A stretch of 64,000 nucleotides of DNA from Lytechinus variegatus (Eukaryota > Echinodermata > Echinoidea > Temnopleuroida > Toxopneustidae): NCBI RefSeq assembly GCF_018143015.1, contig NC_054744.1, positions 5,453,059-5,517,058 on the forward strand. Reading direction: 5' to 3'. The translations under genes were made by a program, and so were the position numbers. Numbering within the stretch: the stretch's first letter is position 1; the number at the start of each line of letters is the position of its first letter. The notes below the pieces were generated by a model, which was given only the letters and a program-made list of their open reading frames with translations, was not told the DNA's origin and searched no databases. Shown here one piece after another: positions 10,331 through 21,800 of the stretch.

Positions 10331-10739
10331 GAAGATATAAAGGGCAAACTATTAAAAAGCAGAGCTTGTAATTTATAGTTTCCCTATTAGAATTATAATT
10401 GTCAAACTTGTTTTAATATCAATATGTTAAAGGAAAAAAAGAGAAATATATATATATGTATATATAAAAACAAAAGAAAGGAGGAAAAAGAGAAAGAAAA
10501 AAAAACAAAGGGAGGTGGACTGACAATAGTCAAGAGGAACACTAGGGAGCCGATGAATTGTCATTTGGATATTTGTTTAAAATACAAGTTTTCAATTTAC
10601 GTTTAAAAGTATGTATACAGTTGCAATCTATTTTTTTAACCCCTCGAGGTCAATACATGCTTAGATACTTAAATAACTGGCCGGGGTGATTGAGATTTCC
10701 CATGGTTTGTAATCGGGGTTTGTTTTCTACGACTGTTTC
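10331..10739. other. Non-coding spacer downstream of the zinc-finger array
   Basis: Contains a short TA run and a purine-rich stretch (10420-10520, AAGAAAGGAGGAAAAAGAGA). No gene recognised. It could hold the 3' untranslated region of the minus-strand finger gene, but no clear polyadenylation signal decides this. Confidence 0.4.
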
Positions 10740-12740
10740 GCATCATGAAAAATCCTTGATTCATGTGGTTTTTCACCTATGTGGGTTTGGAGACGACACT
10801 TTTAATGGCTGTTCTGTGTAAATGTTTTTTTTTTGCAGTGTGAACATTTATGTTGTTTTTCTCCTGTGTGTAGGAGCAAATGAGTGTTGAGATTGCTCCT
10901 CCATGAAAATTTCTTTTGGCAATGTGAACATTCATGTGGCTTTTCTCCTATGTGGGTTAACAGATGATACTTAAGATTAATCTTCTGTGAAAATGTCTTT
11001 TTGCAGTGTGAACATTCATGTGGATTTTCTGTGTGTAAGAGCAGATGAGTGTTGAGATTGCTCTTCAATGAAAATGTTTTTCTTTGCAGTGTGAAAATTC
11101 ATGTGGGTTTTCCCCGGTGTGGTTTAGGATATGATACTTCTTTGAAAAATGTCTTTTTGCAATGTGAACATTCATGTGGCTTTTCTCCTTAGTGGGTTTT
11201 GAGGTGTGTAATTTTATGATTAGCAGTGTGAACAATCATGTTTTTTCTCTTGTATGTGTTAGGAGAAGGCTCGTAAGATTACTCTTTTGTGAAAATTTCT
11301 TTTGGCAATGTGAACATTCATATGGCTTTTCTCCTGTATGGGTTAACAGATGATACTTTAGATTAATTTTCTGTGAAAATGTCTTTTTTGCAGTGTGAAC
11401 ATTCATATGGCTTTTCTCCTGTGTGGGTTCTGAGTGAGATGTCTTATCAGATTACACTTGCGTATAAATTTATGTTTGCAGTGTGAACATTTGTATGTTT
11501 TTTCTCCTGTATGTGTTAGGAGATGGCTCGTAAGATTACTCTTTTGTGAAAATTTCTTTTGGCAATGTGAACATTCATATGGCTTTTCTCCTGTAGTGGT
11601 TAAGAGATGATACTTTAGATGATTTTTCTGAGAAAATGTCTTCTTGCAGTGTGAACATTCATAAGGCTTTTCCCCCTGTGTGGGTCTTGAGATGTGTCGT
11701 TAGATTACGCTTGTGTATAAACTTATTTTTGCAGTGTGAGCATTCATATGGTTTTTCTCCTGTATGAGTTAGGAGATGGCTCATAAGACTACCCTTTTGT
11801 GAAAATTTCTTTTGGCAATGTGAACATTCATATGGCTTTTCTCCTGTGTGGGTTCTGAGATGTGTCGTTAGATTACGCTTGTGTATAAATTTATGTTTGC
11901 AGTGTGAACATTCATATGGTTTTTCTCCTGTATGTGTTAGGAGATGGCTTTTAAGATGACTCTTTCGTGAGAATTTCTTTTGGCAATGTGAACATTCATA
12001 TGGCTTTCCTCCTGTATGTTTTAGGAGATGGCTCTTAAGATGACTCTTTTGTGAAAATTTCTTTTGGCAACGTGAACATTCATATGACTTTTCTCCTGTA
12101 TGTGTTAGGAGATGGCTCTTAAGATGACTCTTTCGTGAAAATTTCTTTTGGCAATGTGAACATTCATATGGTTTTTCTCCTGTATGTGTTAGAAGATGGC
12201 TCGTAAGATTACTTTTTTGTGAAAATTTCTTTTGGCAATGTGAACATTCATATGGCTTTTCTCCTGTGTGGGTTCTGAGATGTGTTGCTAGACTACGCTT
12301 GTATTTAAATTTATGTTTGCAGTGTGAACATTCATATGGTTTTTCTCCTGTATGTGTTAGGTGATGGCTCTTAAGATTACTCTTTCGTGAAAATTTCTTT
12401 TGGCAATGTGAACATTCATATGGCTTTTCTCCTGTGTGGGTTCTGAGATGTGTTGCTAGACTACGCTTGTATTTAAATTTATGTTTGCAGAGTGAACATT
12501 CATATGGTTTTTCTCCTGTATGTGTTAGGTGATGGCTCTTAAGATGACTCTTTCGTGAAAATTTCTTTTGGCAGTTTGAACATTCACATAGCTTTTCTCC
12601 ATTGTGCAATAGAAGATGCTGTTTGAGACTATTCTTGTGTGTAAATGTTTTATTGCAGTGTGAACATTCATATGGCTGTTCTCCAGTGTGTAAAAGCAGA
12701 TGGGTATTGAGATTGCTCTTCTGTGTGGGTTTGCAGATGA
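10740..12740 (-). pseudogene. Continuation of the finger array in other frames, decaying
   Basis: Directly after the frame break the same type of fingers continues. A second open stretch, 12609-11659 (open without ATG from about 12740), holds eleven further complete fingers, among them [26 protein letters not shown] and [13 protein letters not shown]. It ends when an extra base turns a TGEKP linker into TGGKAL. From 11660 to 10740 fingers are still recognisable but each few are split by indels (one open piece is 10802-11068). If the break at 12727 is an assembly or allele artefact, the protein would have over 40 fingers. Confidence 0.75.
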
Positions 12741-15700
12741 GTTGTTAGATTACTTTTCTGTGAAAATGTCTTTTTGCAATGTGAACATTCATGTGGCTTT
12801 TCTCCTGTGTGGGTTCTGAGATGTGTTGCTAGACTACGCTTGTATTTAAATTTATGTTTGCAGTGTGAACATTCATATGGTTTTTCTCCTGTATGTGTTA
12901 GGAGATGGCTCTTAAGATGACTCTTCTGTGAAAATTTCTTTTGGCAATGTGAACATTTATGTGGCTTTTCTTCTGTGTGGGTTTGCAGATGAGTTGTTAG
13001 ATTACTTTTCTGTGAAAATTTCTTTTTGCAGTGTGAACATTCATATGGCTTTTCTCCTGTGTGGGTTCTGAGATGTGTCGTTAGATTACGCTTGTGTATA
13101 AATTTATGTTTGCAGTGTGAACATTCATATGGTTTTTCTCCTGCATGTGTTAGGAGATGGCTCTTAAGATGACTCTTCTGTGAAAATTTCTTTTGGCAAT
13201 GTGAACATTTATGTGGCTTTTCTTCTGTGTGGGTTTGCAGATGAGTTGTTAGATTACTTTTCTGTGAAAATTTCTTTTTGCAGTGTGAACATTCATATGG
13301 CTTTTCTCCTGTGTGGGTTCTGAGATGTATCGTTAGATTACGCTTGTGTATAAATTTATGTTTGCAGTGTGAACATTCATATGGTTTTTCTCCTGTATGT
13401 GTTAGGAGATGGCTCTTAAGATGACTCTTCCGTGAAAATTTCTTTTGGCAATGTGAACATTTATGTGGCTTTTCTTCTGTGTGGGTTTGCAGATGAGTTG
13501 TTAGATTACTTTTCTGTGAAAATGTCTTTTTGCAATGTGAACATTCATGTGGCTTTTCTCCTGTGTGGGTTCTGAGATGTGTTGCTAGACTACACTTGTA
13601 TTTAAATTTATGTTTGCAGAGTGAACATTCATATGGTTTTTCTCCTGTATGTGTTAGGTGATGGCTCTTAAGATGACTCTTTCGTGAAAATTTCTTTTGG
13701 CAGTTTGAACATTCACATAGCTTTTCTCCATTGTGCAATAGAAGATGCTGTTTGAGACTATTCTTGTGTGTAAATGTTTTATTGCAGTGTGAACATTCAT
13801 ATGGCTGTTCTCCAGTGTGTAAAAGCAGATGGGTATTGAGATTGCTCTTCTGTGAAAATTTCTTTTTGCAGTGTGAATATTCATATGGCTTTTCTCCTGT
13901 GTGGGTTAACAGATGTGTCGTTAGATTACGCTTGTGTATAAATTTATGTTTGCAGTGTGAACATTCATATGGTTTTTCTCCTGTATGTGTTAGGAGATGG
14001 CTCTTAAGATGACTCTTCCGTGAAAATTTCTTTTGGCAATGTGAACATTTATGTGGCTTTTCTTCTGTGTGGGTTTGCAGATGAGTTGTTAGATTACTTT
14101 TCTGTGAAAATGTCTTTTTGCAATGTGAACATTCATGTGGCTTTTCTCCTGTGTGGGTTCTGAGATGTGTCGTTAGATTACGCTTGTGTATAAATTTATG
14201 TTTGCAGTGTGAACATTCATATGGTTTTTCTCCTGTATGTGTTAGGAGATGGCTCTTAAGATGACTCTTCCGTGAAAATTTCTTTTGGCAATGTGAACAT
14301 TTATGTGGCTTTTCTTCTGTGTGGGTTTGCAGATGAGTTGTTAGATTACTTTTCTGTGAAAATGTCTTTTTGCAATGTGAACATTCATGTGGCTTTTCTC
14401 CTGTGTGGGTTCTGAGATGTGTTGCTAGACTACGCTTGTATTTAAATTTATGTTTGCAGTGTGAACATTCATATGGTTTTTCTCCTGTATGTGTTAGGAG
14501 ATGGCTCTTAAGATGACTCTTCTGTGAAAATTTCTTTTGGCAATGTGAACATTTATGTGGCTTTTCTTCTGTGTGGGTTTGCAGATGAGTTGTTAGATTA
14601 CTTTTCTGTGAAAATTTCTTTTTGCAGTGTGAACATTCATATGGCTTTTCTCCTGTGTGGGTTCTGAGATGTGTCGTTAGATTACGCTTGTGTATAAATT
14701 TATGTTTGCAGTGTGAACATTCATATGGTTTTTCTCCTGTATGTGTTAGGAGATGGCTCTTAAGATGACTCTTCTGTGAAAATTTCTTTTGGCAATGTGA
14801 ACATTTATGTGGCTTTTCTTCTGTGTGGGTTTGCAGATGAGTTGTTAGATTACTTTTCTGTGAAAATTTCTTTTTGCAGTGTGAACATTCATATGGCTTT
14901 TCTCCTGTGTGGGTTCTGAGATGTATCGTTAGATTACGCTTGTGTATAAATTTATGTTTGCAGTGTGAACATTCATATGGTTTTTCTCCTGTATGTGTTA
15001 GGAGATGGCTCTTAAGATGACTCTTCCGTGAAAATTTCTTTTGGCAATGTGAACATTTATGTGGCTTTTCTTCTGTGTGGGTTTGCAGATGAGTTGTTAG
15101 ATTACTTTTCTGTGAAAATGTCTTTTTGCAATGTGAACATTCATGTGGCTTTTCTCCTTTGTGGGTTTTGAGGGGTTTCCTTAGATTACTCTTGTGTATA
15201 AATTTACGCTTCCAGTGTGAATATTCATATGGCTTTTCTCTTGTATGTGCTAGGAGATGGCTCTTAAGAAGGCTCTTCTGAGAACATTTCTTTTGGCAGT
15301 GTGAACATTCATGTGGCTTTCCTCCAGTGTCCAATAGAAGATGTTGTTTGAGACTATTCCCATGTGTATAAGTATTTTTGAAGAGTAAACTTTCATAAGA
15401 TTTTCCTCGGGGTTGGGTTCGTAGGAGACTCTTTGGATTACTTTTCTGTGAACATTGAAGTGGCTTCTCTTCTATGTGGGCAAGGAGGTGATGTGAAACA
15501 GCGCTTGATAAATTCTTTGAACAGAGTGAACATTTACACTTCTTTTCTTCTGAGTGGCTTGAGAGATGAATCTTTTGATTATCTCTAGCTGAAAATGTCT
15601 TTCTACTGAGTAAACATTTGCATTGTTTTTCTCCTGTGTAGGTTAGGTCATGGCATTTGAGATCTCTGTTCTGGGGAAATCCATTGAGCTTTTCCACTGT

Positions 15701-15855
15701 GAGTAAGTTTGCATTAGGGAGGGGGCATAATCCTTCACAGGGTCTTGAAGATTGATTCAATCTTTCTCCAGAGGGTAAATTACCATGAGATTTACCTTCA
15801 GAACTGATTGACATAAAATGCTCTCCCGACCCTTGTTCTTCGTCAGTGATACCCA
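12668..15855 (-). CDS. Zinc-finger gene, exon 3: about 29 tandem C2H2 fingers
   Basis: The exon opens after an acceptor with a long pyrimidine tract (TCTCTTTTACTTTCCACCAG). About 130 linker residues and several broken fingers lead into a nearly perfect array of 28-residue fingers. The array repeats a three-finger block of 252 bp. Helix residues -1,2,3,6 are QSNT, RSHS and HRNT, with YRST replacing HRNT in some blocks. Most fingers keep C-x2-C and H-x3-H; one near 13875 has the first Cys changed to Tyr, and one HTGEK linker reads HAGEK. The last finger runs out of frame near 12727 and ends at 12668. The hydrophobic, signal-peptide-like sequence that reads open above 15855 is intron, not protein. 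Confidence 0.85.
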
Positions 15856-18800
15856 CTGGTGGAAAGTAAAAGAGAGAAAAAAGTAAGAAACTTAGAGTGT
15901 TGCACTGCATCATCATGCTTAAAACCAGTTTTAACCATCTTATCCTTCCATTATATGCACAACAAAAAGTAAGCCCCCCCCCTTAAACATCCATAATTTC
16001 TGAGCCATGAGGAGTTTTAAAAATCTTTTTAATTTTATAGACTACTGTACCCTCTGAGTGAATATTACAGATATAAACACAACATCATAAGTAAGTACCC
16101 CCTAAATAACCACATCAAATCTGCCAGTGTACCAAATTATTCAAGTTGAAACCAAGCACAGAACATAACTAGGGTCGTTAGGAATCATACTTTTGAAAAT
16201 ATGTGTGACTTAATGGCTGAATGAGCACAGCACAAACAGAACATGACGCAATTTCAAAAACAGCAAAATCTGTGCTTTATTGTGCATTATGAGACAGTAT
16301 ACTGACAGTTTAACAATGTGTGTAGCCACAACGTTGGTCAATGATTTCTTGGCACCGTCGCCTCATGGTGTTCACAAGTCTTGTGGCTCTTTGTTGAGGG
16401 AAGGCATTCCATTCTTCTTCCAACATCTCGACCAAGTCAGCAAGGTTGGTGTTCATGTGTGCAGATACAGCTTACTTTAGCTGGTCCAAAGGTGTTCAAG
16501 TGGGTTAAGGCCAGGTGAGTTGGCGGGCCACACAATCCTTTATACACACAATACCCTCAAGTGCCAAGAACCCATCCACAACTCTTGCTCGATGTGGGAG
16601 GGCAATGTCATCCATCAGTTCAAAGACATCACTTCTGGCAGCAGTGACTAGTACGACATGTAGATGCAGGATTTCATCTACACATCTGTTGGCATTCAGG
16701 TGTCCATTGATCAGGATGAGCGGTGTCATGGTCGTTGCAGCCATTCAGGCCCACACCATAACACTTCCATCACCAAAAGCTGTGATTGGTTGCACACAGC
16801 ATTCCTCACTCTGCTCGCCCCTTCATCTCCAGAGCATGACTTTGAAAGACAAGGCACAAGCGATTTTGTGTCTCGCCCACTTATGAAAATAACCAGAAAT
16901 ATCTTGATTTGCGAGGGCACGCAACAGAATTGTATCGAAACTTCATCGTGGAAAGACTGGGATGAAATAACACTTTTCACAAGAGCCTTGCACGTAAACT
17001 TTCATGTTGACCTAATGACCTTTGAACTTACCATGAGACCTCCGACTGCAGCATAACATGCAGGTCGCCTAAGTATATCTACCATCCAACTTTTGTTGAA
17101 AAGTGACTTGCGGTTGTGGAGTTAGGTGTCATAAGAGAGTCTTGCATGTAAACTTTAACATTGACCTGAAAATGACCTTTGACCTTAAAATATGACCTCC
17201 GACTGCAGCATAACATGCAGGTCCCCCAAGTCCATCTACCATCTAAGTTTGGTTGAAAAGCGACTTACGGTTGGGAGTTGTGTCATTCGATTGGTGACGG
17301 ACGGACGACATTTGGATCCCTAAACCTCGCCTTCACCTCTGGTGGGCGAGACAAAAAGGATGTGACAAGAAGGCACACAGTGCAACCTTGGCAATGCTTT
17401 TATAAACTGCCTTCCACTTCATGTTTGATCACATTGAAAATGAACTGAAATGAATTCAAATCACTCTTGTGAATTTGAAAATTACTCATATTGTCATTAA
17501 CCCTTTGCGTGCGGACCCGCGAATCCCGATACCTCGCCCTGCAGCGGGGTCGTTTTGGTAAATTGCTGATATTTGGATCTGTGGCGGTGTTTTCCCAATC
17601 AATTGCTAATTACACCAAACTGATGTATTTTTAGTAAATGTAAAGATGAAAGATCAAACATTTTTCTTTCTAGAAATAAAGGTTTTGCTTCTAAAAATCA
17701 TCAGAATAGTAAAGAAATTTACGAGGAAAAACTCGTGTTATTTTGTAAAATCTTCGCTTTTCCCCAAGTCACTAGGCACTGTGTACAAAAATGCGTAAGG
17801 GCAATCAGCACGCGCGGATAGGTTGGGTTCAATCGATACCGCTTTGTTGTCTGCTCTAGTGCTTTTTTCATTTCCTATTGTCCCGCTAATCATGAATGGT
17901 CTCTATCTGATTGTAGAGAGATCACATGCAAAGTGTATAATTACAACGATAATCCGTTTTAGGTGATCCGTTTAACGAGTGGAATGCCTCTGGCCGTCTC
18001 ACCTGCATCACGCGATTCAACATAGCAGCAGTGCTGACTTTGAAAACTACTATAACTCGCACAAGATGTTCAGTGATACTTGGTTACTCTTATTTCCACG
18101 TTTTATGAATTAGACAAATACACTTACAGAGATAGGATGGTAATTCAACAAATACCCCCAATGCGGCCAAAGTTCATTGATCTCACATGACCTTTGACCT
18201 TGATCATGTGACCTGAAACTTGCAAAAGATATTCAGTGATACTTGATTACTCTTAGGTCCAAGTTTCAAAAGTCAGATCACTAAACTTGCAAAGTTATGA
18301 GAGTAATTCAACAGATACCCCAATTATGGCCAAAGTTCATTGACCTTTGACCTTGGTCATGTGACCTAAAATGCGCACAGGATGTTCAGTGATACTTGAT
18401 TACTCTTATGTCCAAGTTTTATGAACTAGACCAACACACTTTCAAAGTTATGATGGTAATTCAACAAATACCCCCGATTCGGCCAAAGTTCATTGACCCT
18501 AAATGACCTTTGACCTTGATCATGTGACCTGAAACTTGCACAGGATGTTCAGTGATACTTGATTACTATTATGTCCAAGTTTCATGAATCAGATCCAAAA
18601 ACTTTTAAAGTTTTGATTGTAATTCAACAGATACCCCCAAATCGGCCAAAGTTCATTGACCCTAAATGACCTTTGACCTTGGTCATGTGACATAAAACTC
18701 ATGCAGGATGTTTGGTGATACTTGATTAACGTTATGTCCAAGTTCCATGAACTAGGTCCATATATTTTCTAAGTTATGATGACATTTCAAAAACTTAACC

Positions 18801-21800
18801 TCAGGTTAAGATTTTGATATTGATTCCCCCAACATGGCCCAAGTTCATTGACCCTAAATGACCTTTGACCTTGGTCATGTGACATGAAACTCTGATAGGA
18901 TGTTCAGTAATACTTGATTAACCTTATGGCCAAGTTTCATGATCTAGGTCCATATACTTTCTAAGTTATGATGTCATTTCAAAAACTTAACCTCAGGTTA
19001 AGATTTGATGTTGACGCCGCCGCCGCCGTCGGAAAAGCGGCGCCTATAGTCTCACTCTGCTATGCAGGTGAGACAAAAAAGCGTGAAGTTTCCCTTGCAA
19101 GTGCGATGATGATGATGATTTAACACCGCGCAACAAAAGTCCGAAACTATTTTGTGACTTTGGGGGCTTCAAGACGGTGGCCTCAACGTTTCACTAAAAA
19201 TCGTCTTTGGTATCTTCTTTTCATAAATTATAGTTTGTAATAAAAAACAATATTTTGTTCTTGAAGATTGCATACCAGTATTTGATATGTTTTCCGTTGC
19301 AATTTCAAAGAGTGAAGGGTGTAAATGTGAATCGGTGGATCTGAAATCATACCTCCCAACGCTCTCCTCGTCTCGTTCTACATTTCATTTTTCTTTATCT
19401 CTCTTTTCCCTCCAAAATAACCACGCTACCGAGTACCGACTACTGTTCATCACAAAGAGAGAAAGTAAATTATTTTTATCTAATGAAATTGTAACATCCA
19501 TATTATAAGTGTTTTATTATGATTTTCCATTTTATTCATTTTTTAACCGTTCTGGGTTTTTCACAACTGAAAAAATTAATAAATAAATCTTGAAAGATTT
19601 GTATCCGGTTTGTCTCTTTCTTTTTAATCGTTCAATTAAATAGTACAGAGGTGTTGGAGTCGGAAGGAGGTGTCAGTCCATACAACTGTGATTTTTTTTT
19701 TTTGGGGGGGGGGCGGATCACTCCCTCCCACATTCAGCTCAACCCCTCCATTATCAAAAACGCTCAGCGGCCATTGTTATTTATACATCTTTTTCAAATA
19801 TTTTGGTGTTGATGCTCACCAGAGTAAGCCCCCAAAAGGTATGTTTGCCGTAAAGAAAAATATCAGGTTAACCTGTTTTTTTTTCCTTTATATTGATCCT
19901 TTTCTACTACGCTATTCGCCAGAAAAAAGAAAGGAAAAAAAGAAGAAACTGACGAAAAAGAAGGAAATTTGATAACATTTTTAGGGGGTAGGAGGTGGAA
20001 GATTGAGAGGGGTTTGTCAGGACACGCCAAGCAAAAATGCTTTTTATACAATGTAGGTGGATGCCTCACCGTAAATTCTCATTCTATTTCCTCAATTTCC
20101 GATGAGAAAAATGTTAGTTCATTGTTAGTTTTAGCATTTGAACTAATTAAATTATGCTTTTGCCGAATTTTCAGTGTAAAAAAATCACCTGGCAGAGAAT
20201 GAATGAATGGGATGAAGAGCTTCAAAAACCTAACACACTCTAAAAATTAGAATGTTAAATCAACATTTGAAAGGTTGGAGGAGTGACAACCTTTTCAAAA
20301 TGTTACATCCAACCAAATAATACATGGACTACATGTATATCCCATGCTTGGTTTCAACTTAAATACTGGACAATTTGATGAGATTCTTTATGCGGATCTT
20401 ATTTTTGATGTAGTGTTTATTTTGTTCCAATGAGCACTGCCAGAAGGCAAAATTGTAACGTTTTAAAACTCACAAGCTCAATATCATGACATTGTTTCAA
20501 GAATATTGGTGCAAATTCAACAATCCTCTCAAATGCACAACTTATCAAGGTGAATAGGATTATGGTTGTGAAGACGGACTCACGAGCTTCATGTTTCAAG
20601 TCTCAACTACCATATAAAAATTTTAAAAACCTACTCAGGTGAATAAATTTTGTAGGTCACAATGCATTTTTATGCCTTTCCAGGAGATGACTTAGATGAT
20701 TTGAATTTCAGGGCACCGGAACATATGGGAGTCATAACCAAAGAAGAACAAGAGCATTTTCAATCTCATGCAACAAGCCAGGTGTCTAGCTACGTCTATA
20801 TACTTGGGAACCCCAGTTAGAAATTACCACAAGAAACAGCACCCAGACCATACATTGTACCCCTCTACATCCAACCATTATTTTCTAATTCTAGCTTTCA
20901 ATGCATTTGAATGAGAGATATATATACCTTCTTGTTTTTTTGGAACATCAGTTTCCTTCTGTTCATTTTCGGGGTCAGTCTTGATGGTGAACTGAAACGA
21001 TGGAGGATGGGTGATACTATCCTCATTGGCAGAGGTTGGCAAGGTTGATTCTTCTTCCTTGAGAACGATTTTAATGGTGACCGATGAAAACGTTAGGTCA
21101 TTTTCTACTTCTTGCTTGATATGCTGATTAGACTGAACATGGTTCTCAGAATTTATTTCATGCAAAATCCCGCTGCTTGCTTCTTCTTTGATGTGGCAGC
21201 CAGGAGGCAAAGGGGCTTTTTCATCTGTTCTCTGATCACAAGCTGGAAGAGCTTCCTCGTCAACTTCTTGCTTGATTGTAAAGCTTGTTTGTGGTCCTCT
21301 ATCTGGAAAATGAAGTGAATTCCATGTCCCGCACTGACCGCCATGTCTCTTGGAATCTTCTCCGACTGACAGGACAGTTTCGGTTACACTGGTGGTAGTA
21401 CATGTAGCTTGCAGAGAATTGAATGCCACACTTTCCACTTCTTCCTTGACTTGTGGTTGGACATTTCCTAATTCCCCACGACTTGAGGACTGCATGGAGT
21501 TGGAACTCTTCACCTCTGCTTCTTGCTTAAGGCTTGTGCTTACTGAAAAGATATTGGCAAGGGAATAATAGTGGCCGGCCAATTATTTTGTTGCCTCTAG
21601 ATCTTTATTATAATTCCTCGTAAAAACCAACACAGAAAAAAATCATACCTAATTACTTTTTTTTTCCTTTACGTAACTTGCCCGGTAGAGACATCTCGCT
21701 GACCGGAATGTCCAAGAGATCTAATTGCATGATCTGTGATGTCAATGATGGTTAGCGCACTATTCTATCATCGACATCACGGAATAGTTAATTTTTTTAA

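Noticed and set aside
13731..14012. Plus-strand Cys-rich open frame inside the finger array
   Set aside because: Antisense shadow of the C2H2 repeat.
15857..15916. Secretion signal on the zinc-finger protein
   Set aside because: It is the translated pyrimidine tract of an intron; a good acceptor and matching exon phases place the exon start at 15855.
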